In this document: piece after piece, positions 1 through 7,687 of the stretch
Numbering within the stretch: the stretch's first letter is position 1
Layout of the letters: every line of letters starts with the position of its first letter
Assembly (NCBI GenBank): GCA_020431825.1
Contig: JAGQHN010000011.1
Location: forward strand, 1-37,273
Source of the DNA: Trueperaceae bacterium
GTDB taxonomy: Bacteria > Deinococcota > Deinococci > Deinococcales > Trueperaceae
DNA length: 37,273 nt
Direction of reading: 5' to 3'
Made by a program: the position numbers and the translations under genes
The notes under the pieces: generated by a model
What the model was told of the DNA's origin: nothing
The model's database searches: none
Seen by the model: only the letters and a program-made list of their open reading frames with translations

Positions 1-17
1 ATAACCGCTTCACGCTA

Positions 18-176
18 GCCGAAAATCCTTGATTTTCAGCTTGGAGGTACTTAGCTTTTCGGTGGTGACAATGTCCTGATAGATAGCGAGTCTGGCGTTA
101 GCTTTAAAGCACCTGTCAGGAGTAGCCTTTCACTCGAGCTATTATCCTTACTCTCTGATTGCTTATACCTCTACCA
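18..176 (-). ncRNA. Candidate structured leader RNA, possibly a riboswitch for a gene left of the window
   Basis: Read on the minus strand this stretch has a closing helix (44-49 with 166-171, extended by 53-55 with 161-163) that encloses two further helices (74-79 with 116-121, and 120-124 with 149-153). Beyond it lies a 10-bp hairpin (18-27 with 31-40) that contains a G-U pair only if the minus strand is transcribed. Positions 56-62 can pair instead with 19-25, so the end of the closed domain competes with that hairpin. The domain follows the mgtC terminator and would be the leader of a minus-strand gene beyond base 1. I could not match it to a known riboswitch class. No U-rich tail follows the hairpin, and covariation is untested. 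Confidence 0.25.
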
Positions 177-187
177 ATTTTCGAACA

Positions 188-222
188 AAACAAAGCTCGA
201 GCCTTGAACTCGAGCCTTGTTT
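188..222 (-). terminator. Rho-independent terminator of the csbD-mgtC unit, stem built from two CTCGAG copies
   Basis: The arms 188-201 and 209-222 pair over 14 positions around a 7-base loop. Each arm contains one CTCGAG. The single non-Watson-Crick position is a G-U pair on the minus strand, and the minus-strand 3' side is T-rich, so it fits the mgtC gene that stops at 279. Confidence 0.75.
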
Positions 223-278
223 AATTACAGTTTATGTGCCAAGCCACCATTTAGTACCCAAAAAAGAACTCTGAACAT

Positions 279-749
279 TTATTTAAGCAACCGGGTCTCG
301 AGTTTTTTAAGCAAGCTACTTACGCCCAGCAAAATAAGGCCCGACGCTATCGCCAGAAGGTATTTCTCTAAGGCTACGGCAATACCAAGGGCACCAGTAA
401 AGAAAAGCGAGGCCGCGGTAGTAAGACCCTCAATCTTTTTACCCTTTTCGCTTTGCCATATGGTACCAGCCCCCAGAAAACTGATACCTACCATGATGGC
501 TTCAAAAATACGGATAGGGTCACTTTGAATCAGGTTACTGGCTTCCTGGGCCTGAAACTGCGAAATAATCAGGTCAGCAAGAATGACCAGTAAGGTAGCT
601 GAACCCGCCACCAAAACATGGGTGCGCAGGCCAGCGGGTTTCTCGGCCATTTCTCGCTCGAGTCCTATAAAGCCCCCTAAAATCATTGAAATGATGATAC
701 GCAAAAGGTAAGTTAAATCGGTTTGTAATTCTGGCCCTAAGGCAAACAT
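279..749 (-). CDS. MgtC/SapB family membrane protein
   Basis: A 156-residue inner-membrane protein with about four to five hydrophobic segments. The MgtC signature motifs are visible: GGFIGLERE at 25-33, PAGLRTH at 38-44, GISFLGAGT near 88-96 and a following GLTTAASLF. In pathogens MgtC supports growth at low magnesium and modulates F-type ATPase, but many short MgtC homologues are uncharacterised. This copy ends after the membrane domain and lacks the cytoplasmic ACT-like C-terminal domain of Salmonella MgtC, like most SapB-type members. It starts six bases after the upstream csbD-like stop, so the two are probably co-transcribed; no clear Shine-Dalgarno precedes it. The family call is firm, the physiological role is not. 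Confidence 0.85.
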   Translation of the reverse strand: MFALGPELQTDLTYLLRIIISMILGGFIGLEREMAEKPAGLRTHVLVAGSATLLVILADLIISQFQAQEASNLIQSDPIRIFEAIMVGISFLGAGTIWQSEKGKKIEGLTTAASLFFTGALGIAVALEKYLLAIASGLILLGVSSLLKKLETRLLK

Positions 750-755
750 CGTTTT

Positions 756-1106
756 CTAGGCCTGAGCAGCAGGATTTAAACTTGCTATCCAGTGGGCTAC
801 ATTCTCTTTTGCCTTGGCAGGTTCAATCCCGTAACGCCGCTCAATAATCGCAACAAAGCGGTCATAGTTTGCGTCGGCCCACTTGATTTCATCCAGACTT
901 AGTTCAGGCCAGGTCTCCCGAATGTTCGGGATAAGCTCTTGCCATTCGTTAGCAATGTAATACCAGTGGGTGGACTCCCTATCTTCCACTTCAGGAACTT
1001 CAATCATAGACCGTTCGTGCATTTTCTCTTTTAGTTGCTCGAGGTCCTGCTGATCTAAATCAACTTGAACGTCTTTACCTTTGGCTCTGGTATCTTTATC
1101 TGTCAT
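756..1106 (-). CDS. CsbD-like general stress protein
   Basis: About 116 residues, hydrophilic, with a charged N-terminal part and a C-terminal CsbD-like module (roughly residues 50-110). That module has the pattern NEWQELIPNIRETWPEL, then SLDEIKWADANYDRFVAII, then RRYGI and a closing helix. CsbD domains are small helical stress-induced proteins of unknown biochemical role. I place the start at 1106 because AAGGAGG lies just upstream (1111-1120 region); an in-frame start 27 bases earlier lacks this. It is followed at six bases by the MgtC-like gene, and the next genes on this strand are also stress or envelope proteins. The domain match is by pattern only. Confidence 0.7.
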   Translation of the reverse strand: MTDKDTRAKGKDVQVDLDQQDLEQLKEKMHERSMIEVPEVEDRESTHWYYIANEWQELIPNIRETWPELSLDEIKWADANYDRFVAIIERRYGIEPAKAKENVAHWIASLNPAAQA

Positions 1107-1280
1107 TTTTAGCCTCCTTATTGATAGGAGCATGGCTGATAAGGTTTATCTACCTTTGCACCAGCAAATGCTCTGCTTGTAAAGCTGTAGCTTAGACCAC
1201 TAGCTGCGCCCCTCACCTTTGCAAAAGAGGCTGGATAAGGAAATCCCTACCCAACCTATTTTCTATTTAACTGGTTTTCC

Positions 1281-3176
1281 TTAATTCAAGGTATTTAGGT
1301 CAACACCTTCAGGAATTAAAAGCGTATCGATGACCTGAACCACACCATTGGTCGCCTGAATATCAGGATTGGTAACAGTAGCATCTGATATCTGAAGACC
1401 CTGGGTATCTGTGATATCAAAGTTGGTACCGTCTAAACTGGTGACGGTGCCCGCACTAAGAGCATCATCGCTATAAATTGCACCTTCAATAATATGATTA
1501 TTGAGAACTCGAGTCAGCGTTTCTTTATCTGCCAGAAGCGCATCTAGCTGGTCCTGGCTAAGTGCTGCAAAAGCGTCTGCACTGGGAGCTAATAAGGTAA
1601 TTGGCCCGGTGCCATCCAGCTCAGCAAGCATATCAGCCTCTTCCAGAGCAGCTGCCAACGTTGATAAGCTAGGTTCATTTACCACCACAGTTGCAACCGT
1701 ACCAAAAACGGTATTGGGCATAGCAGTCATCGCAGTAGGCGACATCAGGGGTTCGCCACTCACCAGCAGGGCTTTAAGGGGGGCCTGCTCGAGTGAGGTA
1801 CCTGCAATAAAGATCGTATTGACCGTGTTGGGCTCGAGGCTCATAGCACTGAGATCCAGAGCTACTGCGTCTGAATCAGCAACGGTTATCGCCAGATCAG
1901 AACCAAACTGAGTACTTGAAATGTACCTGCTGGCTTCGCCGTAGCTAAGGTCACCAATCACCACATTGCGCTCACCGTCCATGCTCGAAACAAGATCAAC
2001 CGCTTCTGTTCCTGGCGAGGCATGCACCACCCGAACCAGCGTTTCACCGTCAACAGGGGCAATGTCAACATTATCCTCGAGGCTCATCAGGTTCAGCGCC
2101 AAACTGTCCCGACTTCTATCTCCTGTAAACAGGTTTTGAATAAAGTCAAAAAAGCCATCGTTAGAATCGTCGGCCTGAGCATTTTCATCAGGCAAATTAA
2201 GACCTATAACTGCCAGGGTGTAATTAACCCCCGGTGCAAAGCTCATGTCTTGCTCGAGCACTGTGGCGTCATTTGCCATAAGCTGAACGGTATAGGTATC
2301 AGAGTTTAATTCAACAGGGTCAGTAACCATTTCATACCCCAGGCCTGTTACTTCTGACGTACCGCTCATTGCAGTATCTGCAGCAGGAACAAAATTAACG
2401 CTAACGTCAGAAACATTGGGAGCCAAATGAATAACTCTTACGCCGCTGGTACCTAAATCATTCGGTACATCAGCATTGGTTACCGGTACGTCTGTAGCAG
2501 CCGTCTCATCTGTCGCGTCGGTAGCGTTGGCGTTTTCATCTGTCATGTCAGAGGTATCAGTTGCATTGGTATCGGTTGTATTAGTATCAGTTGCATCGGC
2601 ATTTTCACTGCTATCAGTAGATGGCGTGGTATCCGTTGCTGTCGCATCGGCATCGCCTGTGTCCTGCTCATCAGCAGGCATCATACTGGCAGGCATAATG
2701 ACGCTATCTACACCGTGAATAACTCCATTAGAAAAAACATTATCTACGTCAGTGGCGGTCAGACTCACATCATTAACAGTCAAACCTGCTGCAGTAAGAT
2801 CAATGGTCAGAGGTTCGCCCTGCATACTAACAATGCTTCCTGCTTCGGCGTCCTGCAACTCATTAACCGTGTAAGCACCCTCAACGACATGCCCTAAGAG
2901 AATAGGCTCGAGCTGGGCACTGTCTGTAGGCAGGCTAATCCCTTGCTCCCTAAGCGCATCAAAGGCGGCATTATCAGGTGCAAACAGGGTAAAGGGGCCA
3001 GCACCTGAAAGACTGTCAATCAGATTGGTTTGTTCCAGTAACCCAAGCAGCGTCGAGTAATTCTCATCTGCTCTAAGGCCCTCAAGTAGGGTAGTATCTT
3101 CGGCACCGTCGAGAGCAAAAGCAGAACCCAAACTGAGCAAAAAGAGACCCAGAAAGAGATATAAGAGTTTACGCAT
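1281..3176 (-). CDS. Secreted FAS1-DUF4397-FAS1 protein
   Basis: A 631-residue exported protein. A signal peptide fills residues 1-21 (MRKLLYLFLGLFLLSLGSAFA). Then come a fasciclin FAS1 domain at about 22-160 (FTLFAPDNAAF core), a low-complexity Asp/Thr/Asn/Ala linker at about 165-240, DUF4397-type beta repeats at about 246-480 (VRVIHLAPNVSDVSV and VRVVHASPGTEAVDLV), and a second FAS1 at about 490-631 (ITLLAPSADAFAAL). FAS1 domains mediate adhesion or matrix interactions; DUF4397 proteins are surface proteins of unknown role. I use the start at 3176 because it leads directly into the signal peptide and has GGAG about ten bases upstream; a longer reading would add 41 unlikely residues. The start overlaps the preceding stress gene's end by eight bases, implying translational coupling. 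Confidence 0.85.
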   Translation of the reverse strand: MRKLLYLFLGLFLLSLGSAFALDGAEDTTLLEGLRADENYSTLLGLLEQTNLIDSLSGAGPFTLFAPDNAAFDALREQGISLPTDSAQLEPILLGHVVEGAYTVNELQDAEAGSIVSMQGEPLTIDLTAAGLTVNDVSLTATDVDNVFSNGVIHGVDSVIMPASMMPADEQDTGDADATATDTTPSTDSSENADATDTNTTDTNATDTSDMTDENANATDATDETAATDVPVTNADVPNDLGTSGVRVIHLAPNVSDVSVNFVPAADTAMSGTSEVTGLGYEMVTDPVELNSDTYTVQLMANDATVLEQDMSFAPGVNYTLAVIGLNLPDENAQADDSNDGFFDFIQNLFTGDRSRDSLALNLMSLEDNVDIAPVDGETLVRVVHASPGTEAVDLVSSMDGERNVVIGDLSYGEASRYISSTQFGSDLAITVADSDAVALDLSAMSLEPNTVNTIFIAGTSLEQAPLKALLVSGEPLMSPTAMTAMPNTVFGTVATVVVNEPSLSTLAAALEEADMLAELDGTGPITLLAPSADAFAALSQDQLDALLADKETLTRVLNNHIIEGAIYSDDALSAGTVTSLDGTNFDITDTQGLQISDATVTNPDIQATNGVVQVIDTLLIPEGVDLNTLN

Positions 3177-4053
3177 GTCTATGCTCCGTTTCATAGGCGT
3201 AGCGCACAGCATCCCGGTAATCAACCCAGGGGCCAGTGTTGCGCTCGAGCCAGCGTTGCTCTGCTTCTCCCTGAACATCTGTCCAGTTTCTGTTTTCAAA
3301 AGCAGGGTCTCGTGCTAACGATCTACCCAGGTAGTAGGCAGGTTCATAACTGGTATAAGTAGCACCACCGCCATACGTTGTGGTGTAGTGATCATAGTAG
3401 GCATCGGCCAAATTTTCGGGTACTGGTGCATGACGATAAGTAGCACGTTCCCTTTCAATCTGCTCAGAGGTGTAGTTTTCAGCTTTAGGATCAAAAGCTT
3501 CATAACCATGATCCCGCCAGTCTCTTGCACGTTCGTCAACATTTACAGGGTGGTGACGGTTAAGAATATCTCTGGCATTAGTGGCGTTTGCCTCATCAAC
3601 TTTAACCATTACGATGGAGCCCCCACGGCGAACACCCTCAGCATAGTAGTGAGCCCGTTCTTCGGGTACACCAGCATTAACCAGCGCCCCCGCAATACCA
3701 CCCGAAGCGGCGCCAATTCCTGCACCAACCAGCGTTGAAACGATCGGGCCAGCGGCTAAGGCTGGACCAACACCTGGAATGGCTAACAGCCCAAGGCCCA
3801 TAAGCAAACCGCCTATACCACCAATGGTTGCACCAATTCCTGCACCAGCGGACGCCCCTTCACCAGCCGTCATTTCTTCATGCGTGACAGTCTGGTAATT
3901 TCCTTCTTCATCAAAATAGCGTGAGTAGGTTTCATCGGAGGCGTTAGCCACCAAACTAATATCATTGTTTTCATAGCCGTTATCGTGAAGATCACGGACA
4001 GCTGCTCTTGCCTGTGAAAGATGGTCAAAAAGACCTGTTACTGTTTGTGCCAT
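3169..4053 (-). CDS. YflT-like general stress protein with glycine-rich hydrophobic core
   Basis: A 294-residue protein. Residues 1-60 resemble the heat-induced stress domain of Bacillus YflT (general stress protein 17M): VTGLFDHLSQARAAVRDL followed by a conserved glycine. Residues about 64-130 are a glycine/alanine-rich hydrophobic stretch with a glycine-zipper look (GAGIGATIGGIGGLLMG and onward). The C-terminal third has an acidic/aromatic repeat region ending in a WTDVQGEAEQRWLERN and WVDYRDAVRYAYE module, which I associate with stress proteins of Deinococcus-like bacteria. Its stop overlaps the start of the FAS1 gene. GGAG lies about nine bases before the ATG. Function is unknown; a stress role is inferred from the N-terminal domain and the CsbD neighbour. 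Confidence 0.65.
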   Translation of the reverse strand: MAQTVTGLFDHLSQARAAVRDLHDNGYENNDISLVANASDETYSRYFDEEGNYQTVTHEEMTAGEGASAGAGIGATIGGIGGLLMGLGLLAIPGVGPALAAGPIVSTLVGAGIGAASGGIAGALVNAGVPEERAHYYAEGVRRGGSIVMVKVDEANATNARDILNRHHPVNVDERARDWRDHGYEAFDPKAENYTSEQIERERATYRHAPVPENLADAYYDHYTTTYGGGATYTSYEPAYYLGRSLARDPAFENRNWTDVQGEAEQRWLERNTGPWVDYRDAVRYAYETEHRHA

Positions 4054-4551
4054 GCGTTTTTCTCCATTTCTATAAAAGTGTTATAAGTAAGGCCCAAATC
4101 TTATTAAGTTCGTTCTAAATTTCATTCAGAATTGCTATCTAGGCAAAATTACATTGAACTCCCTTCAATTTCTCCTAAATTTTCAAGACTTGTATAAAGA
4201 AAATAGGTTCACGCTTGCGTGAAGGCATCCGTTACAAGTCCTAGTTGCAAAACAGACGCAATATTTTGGTTCCGTAAGCCGTTGAATAGTTAAGCGTCTA
4301 TATCTACCTTAAAAGTCTGGAGAAAAAGAAAGTAGAGGTCGTCGTACGCCGTGAGCTATACGCTTTTACCAGCGCGAGAGTACCCTTATACTTATTTTTC
4401 TTCATCTAACTCACAGGTTTTGCTGCCGCCCTTTGAAGCGCTAAAATCTTAGAAGAAGCGACTCTTTTTGTATCTGATTGGGCTCGAGCTACCCTGGGGT
4501 CTCCACACCAGCTAACACCCCAAACCGCAGGGCCTCTGTATACTTTTATAT
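4054..4551. other. 500-base intergenic region between divergent transcription units
   Basis: No convincing gene on either strand. It separates the minus-strand stress genes from the plus-strand membrane protein at 4552. It contains a perfect 7-bp inverted repeat with a two-base gap (TTCACGC, TT, GCGTGAA; 4208-4223), one CTCGAG at 4483, a G/C-rich nested inverted repeat (4492-4532) and a -10-like box at 4539. A 33-codon minus-strand reading frame (4304-4405) lacks a ribosome-binding site. Confidence 0.6.
4492..4544 (+). promoter_or_regulatory. Promoter with TATACT -10 seven bases from the ATG, preceded by an inverted repeat
   Basis: TATACT at 4539-4544 ends seven bases before the ATG at 4552, so transcription should begin at or next to the start codon (leaderless). 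Just upstream are nested inverted repeats, CCCTG/CAGGG (4492-4496 with 4528-4532) and GGGGT/ACCCC (4496-4500 with 4517-4521). They lie where a -35 box would be and could be an operator. No good TTGACA-like -35 is visible. Confidence 0.45.
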
Positions 4552-6060
4552 ATGAAGTTAGGGAAATTGTTGATCTGGGGATGCCTTTTGCTGCGGCTTT
4601 CAGTAGGCTTTGCCCAACCCTATATTGCGGCAGAAGGCTTTGACCGCCCTTTTGCAGTTGCCAGTAGTCAAACCACGCCTGACGTGCTCAGCGTAAATGA
4701 CAACGGCACAGTATTTGCTTACTGGCGCGACCGAGATGGCCTGTACCGGAAATCTCTGGAAAAAAAGGGGGGGGCTACTGAACAGCTTATTACGGTGAAT
4801 GGCCTGAGAGATATGGAGGCAGCCCAACGCGGTAGCGATTTTGCCCTGTTAACCGTCATCCAGGATAGAACAACAGGAAAAACGGTACATAAGGTACGCT
4901 GGAACGAGCAGGAACAAACTGTACTCGAGACCCTGGCACCTGGGCATATGGCACTTAGCCTTGGGCCTGCTGGGCCTATTGTCGCCTATAGCCAAACCAT
5001 TGACGCTACTGATCGGCTTTTTATCTGGCGTTGGAATGAAGGGGCGAAAGAGGTCTACCAATCAGATTTATCGCTGGAGAAAATTGATCTTGCCCTGGAT
5101 GACAGTGATCATTTGTACCTGAGCTGGCTCGAGGGCAGCAACGACCGGGCGGCCGTCGGGTTTAGTCAAAGTAATTGGACAACAAACTATCTAAGCCTTG
5201 GAGAGGAAGATTCGGCAGAGCCTGTGAGTTTAGGTCCGGCCAGTAACCGAGGCATTCAGTACGTTACCAGGCTGATGCCTGCAAACAGCGCCATGTACCT
5301 TGCCTGGCGCTCAGAAGATGAAGGGCTTAATTTAGCAAGGCTTGGGGGAGAAACCCTGCGACTCGAGCCCGGCTATCCGGTAGGCATAGCGGACAATTAT
5401 TTTTACTGGACAAGCGGAGCAAGCATTCGCAGGCTCGAGTTGAGCGCAGGAGCAGAGACCCTAAGCAATGTTATTTGGGCACCCACAACCATTGAACTTG
5501 CTGACCTGAGTTTTAGTAACGGCAAAACCTACCTGAGCTGGTACGGGGGCTCGAGCTCTAATTATCAGATTTACGGCGCTAATAATGTCAAAGCCATCAG
5601 CTTAAGCTGGCAAGACAGGCTGGCAAAAGCCCTGCAAATCATACCTTATGGTTTGTGGCAGGGAATTGGCAGTCGGCTGATTTTAAGCTTGCTTGTTGGC
5701 ATCTTGCTCAGTCTTGGCTTTGCGCCCCTCTACTGGGTTTTAAGCCTGCTTGGTGCAAGGCTGGTGAAAGGGGGTCAGGCCAAGCCAGCAGGCATCGTCA
5801 TAGCCTGGCTAGGCATGCTGACGTTACTGATCGTGGCCTATTTTCGCTCGAGTACTCCCCTAACCGCTCCTGGGGTTTTGAGCATTCCCGTGGCACTTGG
5901 CCTGGCCTCTTTGATTGTTTGGCTACGCCTGCGCCATCTGGATACCGAAAACCAGACAGCCATTTTGCTCGGCTCTTTGCTGACTACCTTTGTCAGTATT
6001 GCTCTCTTATCTCTCATTCATTTTCCAGGCTGGGTTGAGCCTTACATAAGCGGCTTTTAG
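4552..6060 (+). CDS. Unrecognised exported protein with a beta-rich ectodomain and four C-terminal membrane helices
   Basis: A 502-residue protein I do not recognise. Residues 1-21 form a signal peptide. Residues about 24-365 are an extracytoplasmic region of repeated short beta-strand units with recurring motifs such as YLSWLEG, YLAWRSEDEG, FYWTSGA and YLSWYGGSSS, which suggests a beta-propeller-like fold. Residues about 375-490 carry four hydrophobic helices, leaving a short tail. The gene stands alone: the neighbours on both sides are on the other strand. The start is supported by a -10 box directly upstream. Such an arrangement could suit a sensor or a membrane-anchored binding protein, but no catalytic motif is visible, so I assign no function. 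Confidence 0.7.
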   Translation: MKLGKLLIWGCLLLRLSVGFAQPYIAAEGFDRPFAVASSQTTPDVLSVNDNGTVFAYWRDRDGLYRKSLEKKGGATEQLITVNGLRDMEAAQRGSDFALLTVIQDRTTGKTVHKVRWNEQEQTVLETLAPGHMALSLGPAGPIVAYSQTIDATDRLFIWRWNEGAKEVYQSDLSLEKIDLALDDSDHLYLSWLEGSNDRAAVGFSQSNWTTNYLSLGEEDSAEPVSLGPASNRGIQYVTRLMPANSAMYLAWRSEDEGLNLARLGGETLRLEPGYPVGIADNYFYWTSGASIRRLELSAGAETLSNVIWAPTTIELADLSFSNGKTYLSWYGGSSSNYQIYGANNVKAISLSWQDRLAKALQIIPYGLWQGIGSRLILSLLVGILLSLGFAPLYWVLSLLGARLVKGGQAKPAGIVIAWLGMLTLLIVAYFRSSTPLTAPGVLSIPVALGLASLIVWLRLRHLDTENQTAILLGSLLTTFVSIALLSLIHFPGWVEPYISGF

Positions 6061-6154
6061 AAGGTGTCCGTTTTTCTGGGTTTAACCAAGGACAACCCCG
6101 ACTCACATAGTCCTTACTCCTCTTGAAATCACAAAATCTGGTACACCGACACTG

Positions 6155-7429
6155 TTAAGGTTGCAAGCGACTGCCGTCTCTAGGGAAAGCTCTGGCAAAA
6201 CGCACATTGCTTATCCCGAGTAGCAAAGCCGTAATACGCTCAGCGCCAATGGCAAAACCACCATGCGGCGGCATCCCATGTTTAAAGACTTCAAGATAGC
6301 CACTAAAGGCTTCAGGGTCCATTTTGCGTTTTTTGAGTTCCTCAACCAGGACATCATGCTGATGTACCCGCTGCCCGCCACTGGTAATTTCTACACCTCT
6401 AAAGATTAAGTCAAGGCCTCGAGTCAAACCATCTTCAATTGGATAGGTGTAAAACGGACGCGCTGCCTGCGGATAATGGGTTACAAAAACAAAATCGCTA
6501 TCATGCTCTTCTTTGGCCCAGCGACTAATCAGGCGTTCGGCTTCGGGGTCAAGGTCTTTGCCACCTGTTTCATAGTCATACTTTTCTTTTATGAGCTCTC
6601 TGGCTTCCATCAACGGAATGCGCGGAAAGGCCACGTTGACATTGGGCAAACTGGCCTCAAACAGCGAAAGTTCGTGCTGGCAAACTTCGCCAACTTGGTT
6701 CATCATGCTTTTGAGCAGTGCCTCCTCTAAATCCATGACGTCACTATCACTGTCAATAAAGCCCATTTCTACATCTAGCGATAGATACTCGGAAAGGTGA
6801 CGACTGGTATGACTGAGTTCAGCACGGTACACCGGGGCAACCTCAAAGACACGCTCGAGTACCCCCACCATAATCTGCTTGTACAGCTGAGGCGACTGAG
6901 CCAGATAGGCACGTTTGCCGTAGTAGTCAACCTCAAACAAGTTTGCACCACCCTCGGCACCCGCAGCCACCAATTTAGGGGTAAATATCTCCGTAAATCC
7001 CTGACTGTTTAAAAAGGAGCGAAAACCTTTAACCAGTTCAGCCTGTACTTTCATCGTTGCCTGAGCTTTTACCCCACGTAGCGATACATGGCGGTACTCT
7101 AACAGGGTGTCAGGGTTGGCATGCCAGTCTTCTTTAGGAATTTCAATGGGCGCAGGTTGCGTCGCCTCAGATATCACATTTAGGCTTTTGGCCTGAACTT
7201 CCAGGCCACCTGGGGCTTTTTTAGCCTCTACAACTTTGCCTACCACTTCGACACAGCTTTCATGCAGTGGGATTTCCGTTTTTTCAAAAACGCACTGCAC
7301 AATGCCGCTTTTGTCTCTCAGGATTAAAAAACTGATGCCACCTAGCTGCCTGCGGTTATGCACCCAACCCTGCAAACTAACCTCTTCACCTAGTTTATCT
7401 TTCAAGTCAGAAACAAGAACTCTGGACAT
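6155..7429 (-). CDS. aspS: Aspartyl-tRNA synthetase, archaeal-type, predicted non-discriminating
   Basis: A 424-residue class IIb synthetase that charges tRNA with aspartate. The short length, without the GAD insertion of the roughly 590-residue bacterial AspRS, marks the archaeal type (AspRS2) known from Deinococcus and Thermus. The N-terminal OB fold (1-100) holds GWVHNRR and KAPGGLEV. The catalytic core contains SPQLYKQIM, the motif 2 region FEVAPVYRAE and motif 3 near GFAIGAERI. His24 and Pro73 match in position and spacing His28 and Pro77 of D. radiodurans AspRS2, which allow recognition of tRNA-Asn. It should therefore also make Asp-tRNA-Asn, which GatCAB would amidate. TAGGAG precedes the ATG. 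An attenuator-like leader lies upstream. Confidence 0.93.
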   Translation of the reverse strand: MSRVLVSDLKDKLGEEVSLQGWVHNRRQLGGISFLILRDKSGIVQCVFEKTEIPLHESCVEVVGKVVEAKKAPGGLEVQAKSLNVISEATQPAPIEIPKEDWHANPDTLLEYRHVSLRGVKAQATMKVQAELVKGFRSFLNSQGFTEIFTPKLVAAGAEGGANLFEVDYYGKRAYLAQSPQLYKQIMVGVLERVFEVAPVYRAELSHTSRHLSEYLSLDVEMGFIDSDSDVMDLEEALLKSMMNQVGEVCQHELSLFEASLPNVNVAFPRIPLMEARELIKEKYDYETGGKDLDPEAERLISRWAKEEHDSDFVFVTHYPQAARPFYTYPIEDGLTRGLDLIFRGVEITSGGQRVHQHDVLVEELKKRKMDPEAFSGYLEVFKHGMPPHGGFAIGAERITALLLGISNVRFARAFPRDGSRLQP

Positions 7430-7442
7430 ACTTACTCCTAGC

Positions 7443-7484
7443 TAAAAACACGCAAAGAAAAACCCCGAACCCTAGGGCTCGGGG
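7443..7484 (-). terminator. Attenuator terminator in the aspS leader
   Basis: On the minus strand the arms at 7484-7475 and 7472-7463 form a GC-rich stem of about ten pairs, including one G-U, with a very tight loop. The stem is followed immediately by TTTTTCTTT and, a little later, another T run. It lies about 35 bases before the aspS start, so it would abort aspS transcription when it folds. Its 5' arm (7484-7476) is perfectly complementary over nine bases to 7521-7513, the end of the leader-peptide frame, which gives the alternative antiterminator. Confidence 0.85.
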
Positions 7485-7507
7485 ATGCATGCATTCGTAT
7501 TTCGACG

Positions 7508-7564
7508 CTACGCCCCGAGCCTACAACCCAAATTATCGTCATCGAAGCGGGGAAAAGCGTTCAT
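7508..7564 (-). CDS. aspS leader peptide with an Asp-Asp-Asp-Asn run
   Basis: An 18-codon frame, MNAFPRFDDDNLGCRLGA, with the consecutive codons GAT GAC GAT AAT at 7543-7532 and a TAG stop at 7510-7508. A GTG codon lies directly before the ATG, in frame. The promoter -10 ends eight bases before that GTG, so the message may be leaderless. The last codons contain GGCTCGGGG (7521-7513), which pairs perfectly with the 5' arm of the terminator. A ribosome stalled on the Asp/Asn codons would leave this segment free to form the antiterminator; one reaching the stop codon would cover it and let the terminator form. CCCCG at 7552-7548 can pair with CGGGG at 7517-7513 as a 1:2 hairpin. The frame and pairings are seen directly; expression and control are inferred. 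Confidence 0.75.
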   Translation of the reverse strand: MNAFPRFDDDNLGCRLGA

Positions 7565-7575
7565 CACTGCCGGGG

Positions 7576-7605
7576 ATGATAGCAAGCTTTTCGAGTTTAA
7601 GTCAA
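7576..7605 (-). promoter_or_regulatory. aspS promoter (TTGACT - 18 - TATCAT)
   Basis: On the minus strand TTGACT (7605-7600) and TATCAT (7581-7576) are separated by 18 bases. The predicted start of transcription falls at about 7567-7569, right at the GTG-ATG that opens the leader peptide. This promoter lies downstream of the regulator gene ending at 7688, so aspS has its own transcription unit. Confidence 0.75.
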
Positions 7606-7687
7606 CCAAAAGAGACCTAAAGTGCTGGCTTTTCTTAACCTAGCTGAAAACGATCTGTCTACGCGACTATGCTAAAAGTAATCTTGC

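Noticed and set aside
18..176. Lysine riboswitch or M-box on the minus strand
   Set aside because: Some short words (AGAGG, TGAAAGGC, TGTCAC) and the closing helix resemble a lysine riboswitch, but the second helix and its motifs do not form and the domain is about 50 nt short. The M-box core is absent. Kept only as an unassigned structured RNA.
2476..2718. 80-codon Val/Ser/Ala-rich plus-strand frame
   Set aside because: It is the antisense shadow of the low-complexity Asp/Thr linker of the FAS1 protein.
4208..4223. TTCACGC-TT-GCGTGAA hairpin as a terminator
   Set aside because: No T-run on either side and no gene ending nearby. It may be an operator or chance.
4304..4405. 33-codon minus-strand frame (MKKNKYKGTLALVKAY...)
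   Set aside because: No ribosome-binding site or close -10 box, unusual composition, and no neighbour to support it.
5655..6038. 127-codon plus-strand frame inside the membrane protein gene
   Set aside because: Out-of-frame shadow of the transmembrane region; no ribosome-binding site and no family pattern.
7443..7605. T-box leader for aspS
   Set aside because: There is no T-box antiterminator sequence, no specifier stem I, and the leader is too short. The leader-peptide model explains the sequence fully.
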